DNA of 64,000 bases, taken from the NCBI RefSeq assembly GCF_002086155.1, contig NZ_MVHE01000003.1:1-64000 (forward strand). The letters run 5' to 3'. Shown here in pieces: positions 40,213 to 50,300 of this stretch. This stretch comes from Mycobacterium angelicum. Lineage in GTDB: Bacteria; Actinomycetota; Actinomycetes; Mycobacteriales; Mycobacteriaceae. The notes below the pieces were generated by a model. The model searched no databases. It worked only from the letters and a program-made list of their open reading frames with translations, and was not told the origin of the DNA. Within the stretch, counting starts at the first letter, position 1; the number at the start of each line of letters is the position of its first letter. Made by a program: the position numbers and the translations under genes.

Positions 40213-40869
40213 CTACTCCGGTGGATTCTTTCGTTCCTGGTACGCGGTCTCAAGCGTGGCGGGAACCCCCTCGAGGTCGCGGTACACGCCCATCAGTTGT
40301 TCCAGGACTTTGATTCGCTGCTGACTCGCCTGGTCCACGGCGCGTCGAGCCGATTCGCGATGACGATCAGCTTCCTGCTTGGCGTCGGCGACGAGCTGCT
40401 CACGCTCGGTCTGCGCATCAGCGCGCATGCTGGCCAATTTGCCAGCGAGCTCTTCCTTGGTGTCGTCATACTCGGCTTCCAGGGCTTTTCGCCGCTCGGT
40501 GAGTTCCGCCAGCAACTCCTCGTGCTTTCGCCGCTCGGCTTCGGCCTCCGCCTCGGCCTCTGCGATGAGCGCCTGTACCTCGGCCCGCGCCTCGGCCTGC
40601 ATCTGCGAAACCTCGTCGACCGCGCGTTGCAGCATCTTCGCCATCCGCTGTTGCATAGCGCGGGGCGAGGATGAAGTGTCCGTCAGGTCTGCGACTTCCT
40701 TGCGCAGGTCGGCTGCTTCATCGCTGGATTGCTTCAGCCTGGCTCGCAGGCTCTCCACGTCGTCGATCAGCAACTGCTGTTTGGTGGTCAACACCTCGAT
40801 GTGGGCATCAACCGCGGCCGCATCGTAGCCCCTGAACATGCGAGGGAACACTTTTGCGGGTTCGGTCAT
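40213..40869 (-). CDS. DivIVA/Wag31-like coiled-coil protein
   Basis: A 218-residue, mostly coiled-coil protein. The N-terminus (FPRMFRGYDAAAVDAHIEVL) fits the DivIVA membrane-binding motif, with the GY and VD pattern. The rest is charged heptad sequence (AEAEAEAEAERRKHEELLAEL). DivIVA proteins mark curved membrane and poles and guide wall growth; Wag31 itself is encoded elsewhere in mycobacteria. The ATG at 40869 has GGGGGAG 9 nt upstream; the GTG at 40872 is possible. Confidence 0.78.
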   Translation of the reverse strand: MTEPAKVFPRMFRGYDAAAVDAHIEVLTTKQQLLIDDVESLRARLKQSSDEAADLRKEVADLTDTSSSPRAMQQRMAKMLQRAVDEVSQMQAEARAEVQALIAEAEAEAEAERRKHEELLAELTERRKALEAEYDDTKEELAGKLASMRADAQTEREQLVADAKQEADRHRESARRAVDQASQQRIKVLEQLMGVYRDLEGVPATLETAYQERKNPPE

Positions 40870-40962
40870 CACTGCCTACTCCCCCTTTGGTAACGCCTGA
40901 TAACCCCGCCAGCCGACCCCGAATCGAGTATGGCACGGACATGCCGCTGACGCGGCTGCCGC

Positions 40963-41460
40963 TCATCGGCGGTAGCTGTGATACCGGTACCGCAGCCCGG
41001 TCCGGCTTACCTGCCACTCCCCGGCCTCGCCGACCCAGGTTTCGTCGAGCACCGGCGCCAGCGCGTCCTCGTCTTCGCGCGGCAGGTCGATCTCGACTTC
41101 GGTGACCTCGCAGCGGGTGGAGTACGGCAGCGCAAGTAGATAGATCTGTGCACCGCCCATTACCCAGATGTCCGATCCGGTTTCGGCAAATGCCTGCTCA
41201 AGAGATTCGACGACCGTCGCACCCGGTGCCATGAAGCCAGTCTGGCGGGAGAGTACGACATTGTTGCGGCCCGGCAGCGGCCGAACACTGGCAGGCAGCG
41301 AATCCCAGGTCCGCCGGCCCATCACGACGGTGTGGCCCAGGGTGACCTTCTGGAAGTGCGCCAAGTCCTCGGGTACCCGCCACGGGATGTCACCGCCGCG
41401 GCCGATCACGCCGGACGCCGACTGAGCCCAGATCAGGCCCACGCCCGCCCGGTGCGTCAT
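40963..41460 (-). CDS. dfrA: Dihydrofolate reductase
   Basis: A 165-residue DHFR. Acid D32 sits in [15 protein letters not shown], and NADPH motifs are GRRTWDSLP and WVMGGAQIY. It regenerates THF from the DHF released by ThyA, whose gene overlaps it by 4 bp. It is the trimethoprim/para-aminosalicylate pathway target. Confidence 0.96.
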   Translation of the reverse strand: MTHRAGVGLIWAQSASGVIGRGGDIPWRVPEDLAHFQKVTLGHTVVMGRRTWDSLPASVRPLPGRNNVVLSRQTGFMAPGATVVESLEQAFAETGSDIWVMGGAQIYLLALPYSTRCEVTEVEIDLPREDEDALAPVLDETWVGEAGEWQVSRTGLRYRYHSYRR

Positions 41461-42257
41461 ACCGCTACTGGGGCCTTGATCGCAGGGTGCGGGTCATAGT
41501 TCTCGACGACGACGTCGTCGTATATGTAGTCGAAAATCGAATCTCGCTGGGCTAAAACAAGTTTCGGATACGGTCGCGGTTCCCGGCGCAATTGTTCGCA
41601 AACCTGCTCGACGTGGTTGTCATAAATGTGGCAGTCGCCGCCGGTCCAGACGAACTCTCCGACCGCAAGGCCGGCCTGGGCGGCCATCATATGTGTGAGC
41701 AACGCGTAGCTGGCGATGTTGAAGGGCACACCGAGAAACAAGTCGGCGCTGCGCTGGTAGAGCTGGCAGCTCAGCCGGCCGTCGGCGACGTAGAACTGGA
41801 AGAACGCGTGACACGGCGGTAGCGCCATCTGTGGAATGTCGCTGACGTTCCAGGCCGACACGATGATGCGCCGCGAATCCGGGTCGGTACGCAGCAAATC
41901 CAACGCCGCGCTGATCTGGTCGATGTGCTCGCCCGACGGGGTGGGCCAGGATCTCCACTGCACTCCGTACACCGGACCGAGATCGCCTGTCTCACTGGCC
42001 CATTCGTCCCAAATGGTGACTCCGCGCTCTTGCAGCCAGCCCACATTGGAATCGCCGCGCAGGAACCACAGCAACTCGTAGACGACCGACTTGAAGTGCA
42101 CCTTCTTGGTGGTGAGCAGCGGGAAGCCCGCCGACAGGTCGTATCGGATCTGATGGCCGAACAGGCTGCGAGTTCCGGTGCCGGTGCGGTCGGATTTGGC
42201 TGTGCCGGTGTCGAGCACCACACGCAACAGATCCTCGTAAGGAGTTGCGATCGGCAC
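41457..42257 (-). CDS. thyA: Thymidylate synthase ThyA
   Basis: A 266-residue classical thymidylate synthase with nucleophile C149 ([12 protein letters not shown]) and folate-site residues WDEWA and RRIIVSAWN. It converts dUMP and methylenetetrahydrofolate to dTMP and DHF. It is operonic with dfrA. With ThyX also present, the organism has two independent routes to dTMP. Confidence 0.97.
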   Translation of the reverse strand: MPIATPYEDLLRVVLDTGTAKSDRTGTGTRSLFGHQIRYDLSAGFPLLTTKKVHFKSVVYELLWFLRGDSNVGWLQERGVTIWDEWASETGDLGPVYGVQWRSWPTPSGEHIDQISAALDLLRTDPDSRRIIVSAWNVSDIPQMALPPCHAFFQFYVADGRLSCQLYQRSADLFLGVPFNIASYALLTHMMAAQAGLAVGEFVWTGGDCHIYDNHVEQVCEQLRREPRPYPKLVLAQRDSIFDYIYDDVVVENYDPHPAIKAPVAV

Positions 42258-42299
42258 GCGGCAAGCCTACCTGCGGCCTTACGGAGTAGAACGGGTGCC

Positions 42300-43049
42300 A
42301 TGCCGAAAATCAGCGTCCAAGTGACCACCTCCGACGGGGTATGCGCCGTCAAACTGTTCACTCCCGAGGGCACCGGCCCCTGGCCCGGCGTCGTGATGTT
42401 CCCCGATGCCGGCGGAGTGCGCGACACCTTCGATCAGATGGCGGCCCAGCTGGCCGGCTTCGGGTATGCGGTGCTGCTTCCCGACGTGTACTACCGCGAG
42501 GGCGACTGGACGCCGTTCGACATGGCGACCGCGTTCGGCGACGCGAAGGAACGCGCCCGGATCATGTTCATGATCGGCACCGTGACACCGGACCGCATTA
42601 CCCGCGACGCCACTGCGCTGTTCGACTATCTGGCCACGCGCCCCGAGGTCAGCGGCGAGCGCTTCGGTGTGTGCGGCTATTGCATGGGCGGGCGAATATC
42701 GGTCCTGCTGGCCGGCCGTCTTCCCGACCGCGTCGCGGCGGCCGCATCCTTCCACGGCGGCGGGCTCGTTACCGACAACGCCGACAGCCCGCACCTGTTG
42801 GCCGACCGGATGGCAGCCACCGTGTACATCGGCGGCGCCAAGAGCGATCAGTCGTTCACCCGCGCCCATGCCGAACAGCTCGAGCAGGCCTTGACGGCGG
42901 CCGGGGTGGACCACCGGATCGAGTGGTATCCCGCCGCCCATGGCTTCGCTGTCCCGGACAACCCGCCGTACGACGAAGCCGCCGCCGAACGGCACTGGGC
43001 GGCACTGACAGAAACCTTCAGCGCGGCGCTGCCGGGGCTACCGCGCTAG
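42300..43049 (+). CDS. Dienelactone hydrolase family protein, Rv2765 type
   Basis: A 249-residue alpha/beta hydrolase with the DLH-type cysteine nucleophile C128 (GVCGYCMGGR), D183 (GAKSDQSF) and H214 (PAAHGF). It likely hydrolyses ester or lactone bonds; the natural substrate is unknown. The ATG at 42300 starts the family N-terminus (MPKISVQVTTSDG), 42 bp from the divergent thyA start. Confidence 0.9.
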   Translation: MPKISVQVTTSDGVCAVKLFTPEGTGPWPGVVMFPDAGGVRDTFDQMAAQLAGFGYAVLLPDVYYREGDWTPFDMATAFGDAKERARIMFMIGTVTPDRITRDATALFDYLATRPEVSGERFGVCGYCMGGRISVLLAGRLPDRVAAAASFHGGGLVTDNADSPHLLADRMAATVYIGGAKSDQSFTRAHAEQLEQALTAAGVDHRIEWYPAAHGFAVPDNPPYDEAAAERHWAALTETFSAALPGLPR

Positions 43050-43200
43050 GCGCGTCGCCGGATGTGGAGTCGGAAACGTGGCATCTCGTTGAGTCCGACG
43101 AAGTGTTCGCCGATTCTTGCTCCCGACCAGGCCGCCGCTTTCGACGAAGCGCAGATCGACTGCACTGCAACGGTATTGATGTGCACAAACCCTATCGAAG

Positions 43201-43599
43201 TCAGAACAATGGCTCGGTTTGCAGTCCGCAATGCGTACGGATCACCTCGTAGTCACGATCGCGATGTGCCACAGTTACCCCGATCCGCAGCGCCACAGCA
43301 GCCACCTGGCAATCGATCAGGCTGCGTATGGTGTCACCGCCGCGACGACAGCGCCGGTGGATCGCGGCCGCATCTTCCGCGTCGCGCACAGGCGCGAGAG
43401 GCTCGATGGTGAACCGCTGTAGGAGTCGTCTCCGTAATGCTGCCTTCGACTCGTCGGTGGTACCGATCAGCAACTCCATCATCACGACCTCAGGAACGAT
43501 CACCTCCGAGTTGGCCGCAATCCGATCTGCCAGCCATCGGCTAGCGAACGACTCTGAAGTGGAAAGGAATTCAATCCAGACAGAAGTGTCGACAATCAT
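43201..43599 (-). CDS. vapC: VapC toxin, PIN-domain ribonuclease (second pair)
   Basis: A 132-residue PIN-domain protein: D4 ([11 protein letters not shown]), E42 (VMMELLIG), D96 ([10 protein letters not shown]) and D115 (HRDRDYEVI). It starts at the base next to the antitoxin stop, so the two are coupled. Target RNA is unknown. Confidence 0.92.
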   Translation of the reverse strand: MIVDTSVWIEFLSTSESFASRWLADRIAANSEVIVPEVVMMELLIGTTDESKAALRRRLLQRFTIEPLAPVRDAEDAAAIHRRCRRGGDTIRSLIDCQVAAVALRIGVTVAHRDRDYEVIRTHCGLQTEPLF

Positions 43600-43827
43600 C
43601 TAAGACTGGTCTGTTTGTCCCATGCCCGCGTCCGAAAACGATTCGATCTGATCATTGGTGAAGTCGAACCCGCTGCCCTGGAGGGCCAACGCCGCGTCGC
43701 GGTCCAATGGTTCACCCACCAGCCTGCGCAGGGCGAAGTCGACGGCGCTTCGCTTGGAATCCAGTCGGTACATTCGCTGCGCCGCGGCCACAAGTTCATC
43801 GTCGATCTCGATGTTGGTTCGCGACAT
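43600..43827 (-). CDS. vapB: VapB antitoxin, VapB11/type II VapB-like
   Basis: A 75-residue antitoxin with the typical MSRTNIEIDDELVAAAQRMY N-terminus (ribbon-helix-helix) and ALRRLVGEPLDRD. It neutralises the VapC downstream and probably binds the palindrome just upstream of its start. Confidence 0.92.
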   Translation of the reverse strand: MSRTNIEIDDELVAAAQRMYRLDSKRSAVDFALRRLVGEPLDRDAALALQGSGFDFTNDQIESFSDAGMGQTDQS

Positions 43828-43837
43828 GCCACCACCG

Positions 43838-43857
43838 TACACCACTATGTGTATACA
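43838..43857. promoter_or_regulatory. Palindromic operator upstream of the second vapBC
   Basis: TACAC-CACTAT-GTGTA (43838-43853) overlaps a second palindrome, TGTATACA (43850-43857), 11-30 bp upstream of the vapB start. VapBC complexes usually bind such inverted repeats over their own promoter. Confidence 0.6.
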
Positions 43858-43906
43858 GGTTTGACGACGAATCAACGAGCGAGAAGCCGAGATCGCCCGG
43901 AGTCCA

Positions 43907-45001
43907 CTAGCTGACGGGCAGATCGACCAGCTCGGCCAGCCGGGACCGGTGCCGGTAGGCCGTACCCAGGGCCAATTGGTCGCTCTTGGCCCGCTTCAGA
44001 TAGAGGTGCGCGGGATACTCCCACGTCATCCCGATACCGCCGTGCAGCTGTACGCACTCCTCGGCGGCGTGTACGGCGACACCGCTGCAGTAGGCCTGCG
44101 CGAGCGCCGCGGCGACGGCAGCATCCTCGTCTTCCCGGGCACAGGTGTCGGCCGCGTACCGGGCTGCGGCCGCGGCCGAACTGACCTCGAACCACAGGTC
44201 CGCCAGCCGGTGCTTGATCGCCTGGTACGAGCCGATCGCGCGGCCGAACTGTTTGCGCTCCTTGGCGTATGCCAACGTCGTGTCGAAGCACCACTGCGCC
44301 AGACCGAGTTGCTCGGAGGCCAGCAGCGCCGCCCCCGTCTCCAATGCCGCCTGGACCGGACCGTCCCCCAAGCCGACCCCTGACGACGTCACCCCCGAAA
44401 AACGCACGTCCGCAAGGGGTCTGGTCATGTCGAAGGACAACCGCGGCGATACTTCGACACCCGTCGCGTTGCGCGAAACAGTATGCAGCTCGAGCCCTTC
44501 CGCTCCGGCGACCGGCACCACCAGCACGTCGGCTTCGGCCGCACCGGCCACGCTGGTCACCAGACCGGTCAAACCGTCGGCTCCGTTGCTCACCCCGGGG
44601 AGCGCCGCACCGGGTGGCGTCGACAGCGGCACCACCAGCGCCGCGGTGATACTCCCCTGCGCCAGCTCCGAGAGGGTCTCCCTTTCACCGGCCCGCAACA
44701 GCGCGACCGTGGCGAGCACCGAGCTGGTCAGAAACGGCACCGGCGCCACGGCCCGCCCGATCTCCTCCATCACGACCGCCGCCTCACGAGCACTCGCGCC
44801 CGCCCCGCCCAGCGACTCGGGTACCAATAGCCCCGCAACTCCAAGCTCGGCGGCCAGGGTTCGCCAGAGCGGCGAAAAGTCCGGCGGCTCGGAGTCGTAC
44901 GCCTTGGCCACCGTCTCCGGCGGGCAACGGTCGGCGAGCAACTGCCGGACGCTATCGCGCAGCGCCTCCTCGGTGTCGGAATAGAGCAGGTCCCCGGTCA
45001 T
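43907..45001 (-). CDS. Acyl-CoA dehydrogenase subunit, likely non-catalytic partner
   Basis: A 364-residue FadE-type protein with the usual three domains and LAYAKERKQFGRAIGSYQAIKHRLADL and LHGGIGMTWEYPAHLYLKRA. By eye it lacks Glu at both usual base positions: the helix reads LETGAALLASEQLG, and the C-terminal YEGT is absent. Such subunits pair with a catalytic FadE in alpha2beta2 enzymes for steroid or branched side chains. Its ATG overlaps the stop of the other fadE gene (ATGA). Confidence 0.88.
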   Translation of the reverse strand: MTGDLLYSDTEEALRDSVRQLLADRCPPETVAKAYDSEPPDFSPLWRTLAAELGVAGLLVPESLGGAGASAREAAVVMEEIGRAVAPVPFLTSSVLATVALLRAGERETLSELAQGSITAALVVPLSTPPGAALPGVSNGADGLTGLVTSVAGAAEADVLVVPVAGAEGLELHTVSRNATGVEVSPRLSFDMTRPLADVRFSGVTSSGVGLGDGPVQAALETGAALLASEQLGLAQWCFDTTLAYAKERKQFGRAIGSYQAIKHRLADLWFEVSSAAAAARYAADTCAREDEDAAVAAALAQAYCSGVAVHAAEECVQLHGGIGMTWEYPAHLYLKRAKSDQLALGTAYRHRSRLAELVDLPVS

Positions 45002-46182
45002 CGCGGCAAGTCCTTCCACGCCACCGTCTTGTCGACACGGTGTTCGCCAGGCAGACCCAGGATCCGCTCGGAGATGGTGTTGCGCAGGATTTCCGAGGTG
45101 CCGCCTTCGATCGAGTTGCCACGGGCCCGCAGATAGCGATAGCCGGGTTCGCGGCCGATCAGGTCGACGGTCTCGGGCCTGCGCAGCGTCCAATCGTCGT
45201 AGTGCAACCCGGTTTCGGCGTGCAATTCCAGATCGAAACCCGAAATCTGTTGCGCCAGACGGGCAAAGGCCACCTTCATACCGGCGCCTTCAGGGCCGGG
45301 TTGACCGCTGGCGGCCTGCTGGCGCAACCGCTCGCCGGTCAGGCGCACCACTTCGGCCTCGACCCACAGCCGCATCAACTCGTCGTGCATCGCCGGGTTG
45401 CGCAACGCGGGGTCGTTGCGCCACGCCTCGGTGATCTTGCTGATATGGCCGCCTTCGCGGGGTACGCCACTGCGCGAACCGATCGCGACGCGCTCGTTGT
45501 TCAGTGTCGTGGTCGCCACCCGCCAGCCGCCGCCTTCGGGGCCGAGCCGGTTGGCGTCAGGAACCCGTACATCGGTGAGGAACACCTCGTTGAACTCTGC
45601 CTCGCCGGTGATCTGGCGCAGCGGCCGGATGTCGATGCCCGGCTGGGTCATGTCGCACAGAAAGTACGACAGCCCAGCGTGTTTGGGCACATCGGGGTTG
45701 GTGCGCGCGACGAGGATGGCCATCTGCGCATGCTGGGCCATCGACGTCCATACCTTCTGGCCTTTGACCACCCAGTCCTCGCCGTCGCGGACCGCACGCG
45801 TTGCCGCCGCGGCCAGGTCGGAACCCGCGCCCGGCTCGCTGAACAACTGGCAGTACAGGTGTTCACCGGTGAACAACGGGCGCAAGAACTTTCGTTTCTG
45901 TTCGTCGGTGCCGAAGGTCGCGATCGTCGGCGCGGCCATGCCGATGCCGATGATGTTGCGGCCACCGCCGGCCGGGGGTGCACCCGCCGCGGCAAGCTGG
46001 GCCTCGACCTGCGCCTGATACGTGTGCGGCAGGCCGAGCCCGCCGTTACCGGACGGGAAATGCACCCAGGCCAGGCCCGCATCGAACCGCGCACCGAGGA
46101 AGTCCCGCGCGTCGGTGGTCGCCGGGTCATGCTCGTCGAGCAGCGTCTGTACCCGCGCCCGCAGGTCTTCCTCGGTATTCAT
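44998..46182 (-). CDS. Acyl-CoA dehydrogenase subunit, likely catalytic partner
   Basis: A 394-residue FadE-type protein with FSEPGAGSDLAAA (114-126), the probable catalytic E230 (TTTLNNERVAIG) and GNSIEGGTSEILRNTISERILGLP at the C-terminus. Paired with the smaller FadE downstream it probably forms an alpha2beta2 dehydrogenase. It overlaps the upstream SDR by 4 bp, giving an SDR-FadE-FadE operon. Substrate unknown. Confidence 0.9.
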   Translation of the reverse strand: MNTEEDLRARVQTLLDEHDPATTDARDFLGARFDAGLAWVHFPSGNGGLGLPHTYQAQVEAQLAAAGAPPAGGGRNIIGIGMAAPTIATFGTDEQKRKFLRPLFTGEHLYCQLFSEPGAGSDLAAAATRAVRDGEDWVVKGQKVWTSMAQHAQMAILVARTNPDVPKHAGLSYFLCDMTQPGIDIRPLRQITGEAEFNEVFLTDVRVPDANRLGPEGGGWRVATTTLNNERVAIGSRSGVPREGGHISKITEAWRNDPALRNPAMHDELMRLWVEAEVVRLTGERLRQQAASGQPGPEGAGMKVAFARLAQQISGFDLELHAETGLHYDDWTLRRPETVDLIGREPGYRYLRARGNSIEGGTSEILRNTISERILGLPGEHRVDKTVAWKDLPR

Positions 46183-46946
46183 GTGCTCTGGTAGCCCTGC
46201 GCCGGGCCAAGCAAAAGGCCGCCGTCGATAACCATGGTCTCGCCGGTGATCCAGCTCGCGGCGTCGGAAACCAGGAAGGCGACCGCGTCGGCCACATCGG
46301 CCGGCTCACCGATGCGCCCGAGAGCTATCGACTTGGCCAGCGGATCCTCGTGGTCCTTCCACAACGCCTCGGCGAGCCTGGTTCGCACCACGCCCGGACA
46401 GATCGCGTTCACCCGGATGCGCGGTGAAAGTTCCAGCGCCAGTTGCTTGGTGACGTGAATCAGCGCGGCTTTGGTGGCGTTGTACATGCCCATGGCCGGT
46501 GACTGATGCATGCCGCCGATGGAGGCGGTATTGACTATCGAACCGCCGTGCTCGCCCATCCACGATTTGACGACGAGCGACGTCCACAGCAAGGGCGCCC
46601 AGAGATTGACGTCGAATATCTTGGTGAAGCGGGCATGGTCCTGGTCGATCAGTGGACCGTAAGCGGGGTTGGTCCCGGCGTTGTTGATCAGGATGTCCAC
46701 GCTGCCGAAGCGCTCCAGGGCGAGGTCGACGCAGCGCCGCGCGGCATCCTCGTCGACCGCGTGCGCGCCCACACCCAGGGCGCGATCGCCGACCTGCGCC
46801 GCGGCCGCATCGGCGGCCTCTTGCTTGCGTGCGGTGAGTACGACGTTCGCGCCCGCTGCGGCCAGCCGCTGGCCTATCGACAACCCGATTCCCCTCGAGG
46901 CGCCGGTGACTATCGCGGTGCGGCCGGTCAGATCCATAGAGGTCAT
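46179..46946 (-). CDS. Short-chain dehydrogenase, Rv2766c type
   Basis: A 255-residue classical SDR: TGASRGIGLSIGQRLAAAGA (14-33), S142, Y155 and K159 (MYNATKAAL), and PGVVRT. It is probably a 3-oxoacyl or 3-hydroxyacyl oxidoreductase. The ATG at 46946 or 46937 could start it; the frame is open upstream to 47132. It heads the operon with the two FadE genes. Confidence 0.9.
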   Translation of the reverse strand: MTSMDLTGRTAIVTGASRGIGLSIGQRLAAAGANVVLTARKQEAADAAAAQVGDRALGVGAHAVDEDAARRCVDLALERFGSVDILINNAGTNPAYGPLIDQDHARFTKIFDVNLWAPLLWTSLVVKSWMGEHGGSIVNTASIGGMHQSPAMGMYNATKAALIHVTKQLALELSPRIRVNAICPGVVRTRLAEALWKDHEDPLAKSIALGRIGEPADVADAVAFLVSDAASWITGETMVIDGGLLLGPAQGYQST

Positions 46947-47004
46947 TTCGCCCGATTTCTCGTGCCCGGGTTTTGTACACGTGGGCACGTGGTATGCGAC
47001 TGGA

Positions 47005-47364
47005 ATGTTAGCGAGATTAAACCTCATGAAACCACTGGTCGTGGCCGGGGCTGTCGCTACAGCGATTGCTGCGGCACCCGTTGCCACCGCCGATGTCTTA
47101 GCGACCGGCCCGGCGCCGGCCGGCTCCGGCATTAGTCACTTCGTCCCCAAGAACGACCCACCCGGGCCGGGCGGTGGGGGCTGCGACCCCAACGGCAACT
47201 GCGGGGGCGGCGGCGTCAACGGCGGTCCCAACGGCGGCCCCGGTGGCCAGGGCTGCGTCCCGGGCGTCGGCTGCGGGTCAGGTGGCCAGTTCGGTGGGCC
47301 GGGCGGCGTGCCGGGCGGAAGCGGATGCCTACCGGGCGTCGGCTGCGGCAGCGGACACGGTTAA
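47005..47364 (+). CDS. Small exported Gly/Cys-rich protein
   Basis: A 119-residue protein with a signal peptide (MKPLVVAGAVATAIAAAPVATA, cleavage likely before D) and a mature part rich in Gly, Pro, Asn and Cys. The unit GC-x-PGVGCGSG occurs twice and CDPNGNCGGGG once, giving six regularly placed cysteines. The start may be 47005 or 47026; neither has a strong ribosome site. I recognise no family. It converges on the carboxylase gene with a 5-bp gap. Confidence 0.65.
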   Translation: MLARLNLMKPLVVAGAVATAIAAAPVATADVLATGPAPAGSGISHFVPKNDPPGPGGGGCDPNGNCGGGGVNGGPNGGPGGQGCVPGVGCGSGGQFGGPGGVPGGSGCLPGVGCGSGHG

Positions 47365-47369
47365 TACCG

Positions 47370-50300
47370 TCAAGCAAGCCTGGCGATCCAGGCCCGGGAC
47401 TCCGCCGGGTCGATGACGTCGTCGAGTTCGAAGGTGGTAGCCGAGCGCAGCGCCTTGCCGTGCTGGTAGGCCGCCTCGACCAACCGATCGAACAGCGCCT
47501 GGCGTTCGGCCCCCTCGGCCGCCGCGGCTAGTTCTTTGCTAAAGCCAAGCCGCACAGCGCCTTCCAGGCCCATACCACCGATTTCCCCGGTGGGCCAGGC
47601 GACGGTGAACTGCGGCGCGTGGAACGAACCGCCGGCCATGGCCATGGCGCCAAGGCCATAACCCTTGCGCAGGATGATCATTCCGAGCGGCACCGTCAAC
47701 TGTGCGCCGACGATGAACATCCGGCCGAACCGGCGCACCGCGGCGTCCTTCTCCGCGTCGGGACCCACCATGAATCCCGGCGTGTCGCACAGTGAGATCA
47801 CCGGCAACCGGAATGACTCGCACAACGCAAGGAAGTCGGCGACCTTGTCGGCGGCCTCGGCGTCGATCGCGCCGCCGAGGTGATGGCTGCTATTGGCAAT
47901 CAACCCGTATGCCACGCCGTCGACACGTACCAGCGCGGTGACGACCCCCACGCCGAAGTCGGGGCGCAGCTCCAACACCGAACCGATGTCGACGATCGAC
48001 TCGATGGCCCGGCGCACGTCGTAGGCACGTAACCGGTTCTGCGGCACCACATGCCGGGCCAGCCGGGGATCCGGGGCCGCCCAGTCCTCGACGCTGCCCT
48101 GAAAGTAGGACAGATACTGCTTGGCCAATGACACCGCATGCGCCTCGTCGCGAGCGACCAGGCTCACCACGCCGTTGTGCCGCTGCACCTCAATGGGTCC
48201 GATTGCCTTGGGCGAGTACACGCCCAGGCCGCCGCCTTCAATCATCGCCGGGCCGCCCATTCCGATGTTCGCGTCCGGGGTTGCGATGATCACGTCACAG
48301 ACGCCCGCCAGTGCGGCGTTTCCGGCGAAGCAGTACCCGGAGACGACGCAGACCAACGGAACCTGGCCGCTCAAGCCGGCCAGCATCCGGAACGTCGGCA
48401 CGTCCAGCCCGGCCATACCGCCGACGTCGGTGTCCCCGGGTCGCCCGCCACCGCCTTCGGCGAAAAGCACCACCGGTAACCGCTTTCGGACGGCTACGTC
48501 GAACACGCGGTCGGTCTTGGCGTGGTTACGCATCCCCTGCGTTCCGGCCAGCACGGTGTAGTCATAGGACACCACGACGGCTTCGGCCCCGCCGATGGTG
48601 GCCACGCCGGCGACCAACCCGTCGGCCGGGGTATTGGCGATCAGGTCTTCTTCCGAACGCCGGCTGCGCTGAGCGGCGATCACCAGCGCGCCGTACTCGA
48701 CGAAGCTGCCCTCGTCGACCAGATCGGCGATGTTCTCCCGTGCGGTGCGTCGGCCTTGGCTGTGCCGCTTGGCAACCGCGGCTTGTCGGCCCTCGTCCAG
48801 CGTAACCAGATGCCGGCGTCTGATCTCGTCGAGGTCGGCCCGCGACCGATCCAAATCGACTGTGGCAGCCGATGTTTCGCTATCAATGCGGTCATCGGTG
48901 CGGGTGAAGACCAGCAACGGGTCGCCCGTGCCGACAACCTGGCCGGGCACTACGAGACTGCGCACGGTACGCAGCGCACCGGGGGCGGCCAGCACGTGCT
49001 GCATTTTCATCGCTTCCAGCACGACCAGGTGCGCACCGGCGCCGAATTCGCTGCCTTCGGGCACGATTTCCACGACGGTTCCGGCCAGGTGTGCGCGCAG
49101 CGCCTCCTCGCCCGGATAGAGCTCGACGGCGGCAACCCGGACATCACGCTGGTGCGCCAGCGCGGCCGTCGCCAGCCCGGGAAGCTTGGTGTCGAGGAAG
49201 CTGGTCGGCACCGGACCTGATTGGACTTCGCTGTCGGACAACAGCTCTCGCAGAAATCCGATATTCGTGCCGATCCCCTCGATACTGAACTCGGCCAGCG
49301 CGGTACGCGCCTTGCGCACCGCAGCGGGAAACGAGGATCCGTGCACGTGAGTGATGACCTTGGCCAGCAGCGAGTCGTACCGCGGACTCGTCGTCAGTCC
49401 GGGCCGCCCGTAGGTGTCGACGCGCACGCCGGGCCCACTCGGCGGTGAGAACACCGTCAGGGTGCCGGTCGCGGGCAGGATGGAGCCGTCGGGGGCGTAC
49501 GTCTCGGTGTTGACCCGGGCTTGTATCGCGACACCGCGTCGGGCGGCGGGTTCGCCGATGACTTCGCTTCCGTCAGAGGCGATTCCGGCCGGCAAGCCCA
49601 GCTGATAATAGGAAGCTCCCGTAGCGATGGCCAGCTGCAGGGCCACCAGATCCACCCCGGTGACTTCCTCGGTCACCGTGTGTTCGACCTGGATTCGCGG
49701 ATTGATTTCGAGGAAGAAGAACTTTTCGCCGGCTACCAGGAACTCGACGGTAGCCAGTCCGTGCAGGCCCACTCTAGCGCACAGCCGGGCCGCGGCCTCA
49801 TGTAGTCCGTGCCGCAAGCCATCCGAAAGTTCTTGAGCGGGAGCAATTTCGACGAGTTTCTGGTAGCGCCGCTGGATGCTGCAGTCGCGGTCGCCGAGTG
49901 CGAGCGCGCGCGTCTGGTGTCCGACGGGTGCGCCGACGATCTGCACCTCGATGTGCCTGGCGGCACCGAGATGCGCTTCGGCGAACACCGCCGGATCTCC
50001 GAAACCCAGTTCGGCCTCGGTGGCGCACTGGCGGTAGGCGTTGTCGAGCTGATCGGCGTCGTCCACCTTGCGCATTCCCCGGCCGCCGCCACCGGCCAGC
50101 GCTTTGATCATGATGGCGCCGTCTTGCCCGGCGAAGAAGGCGCGGACGTCGGCAACGCTGCTGGGGCCCTGGGTCGCGGGAAGCACTGGCACGCCGGCCG
50201 CGATGGCGGCACCGCGTGCCGAGGACTTGTTCCCCACCAACTCGAGCACGTCGGCGTGCGGACCGACGAATGTGTAACCGGCGCCCGCGCAGGCACGGGC

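Noticed and set aside
43046..43231. 61-codon minus-strand frame between the dienelactone hydrolase and vapC
   Set aside because: It overlaps the ends of both neighbours and shows no recognisable family, although its C-terminus ([16 protein letters not shown]) is not typical shadow sequence.
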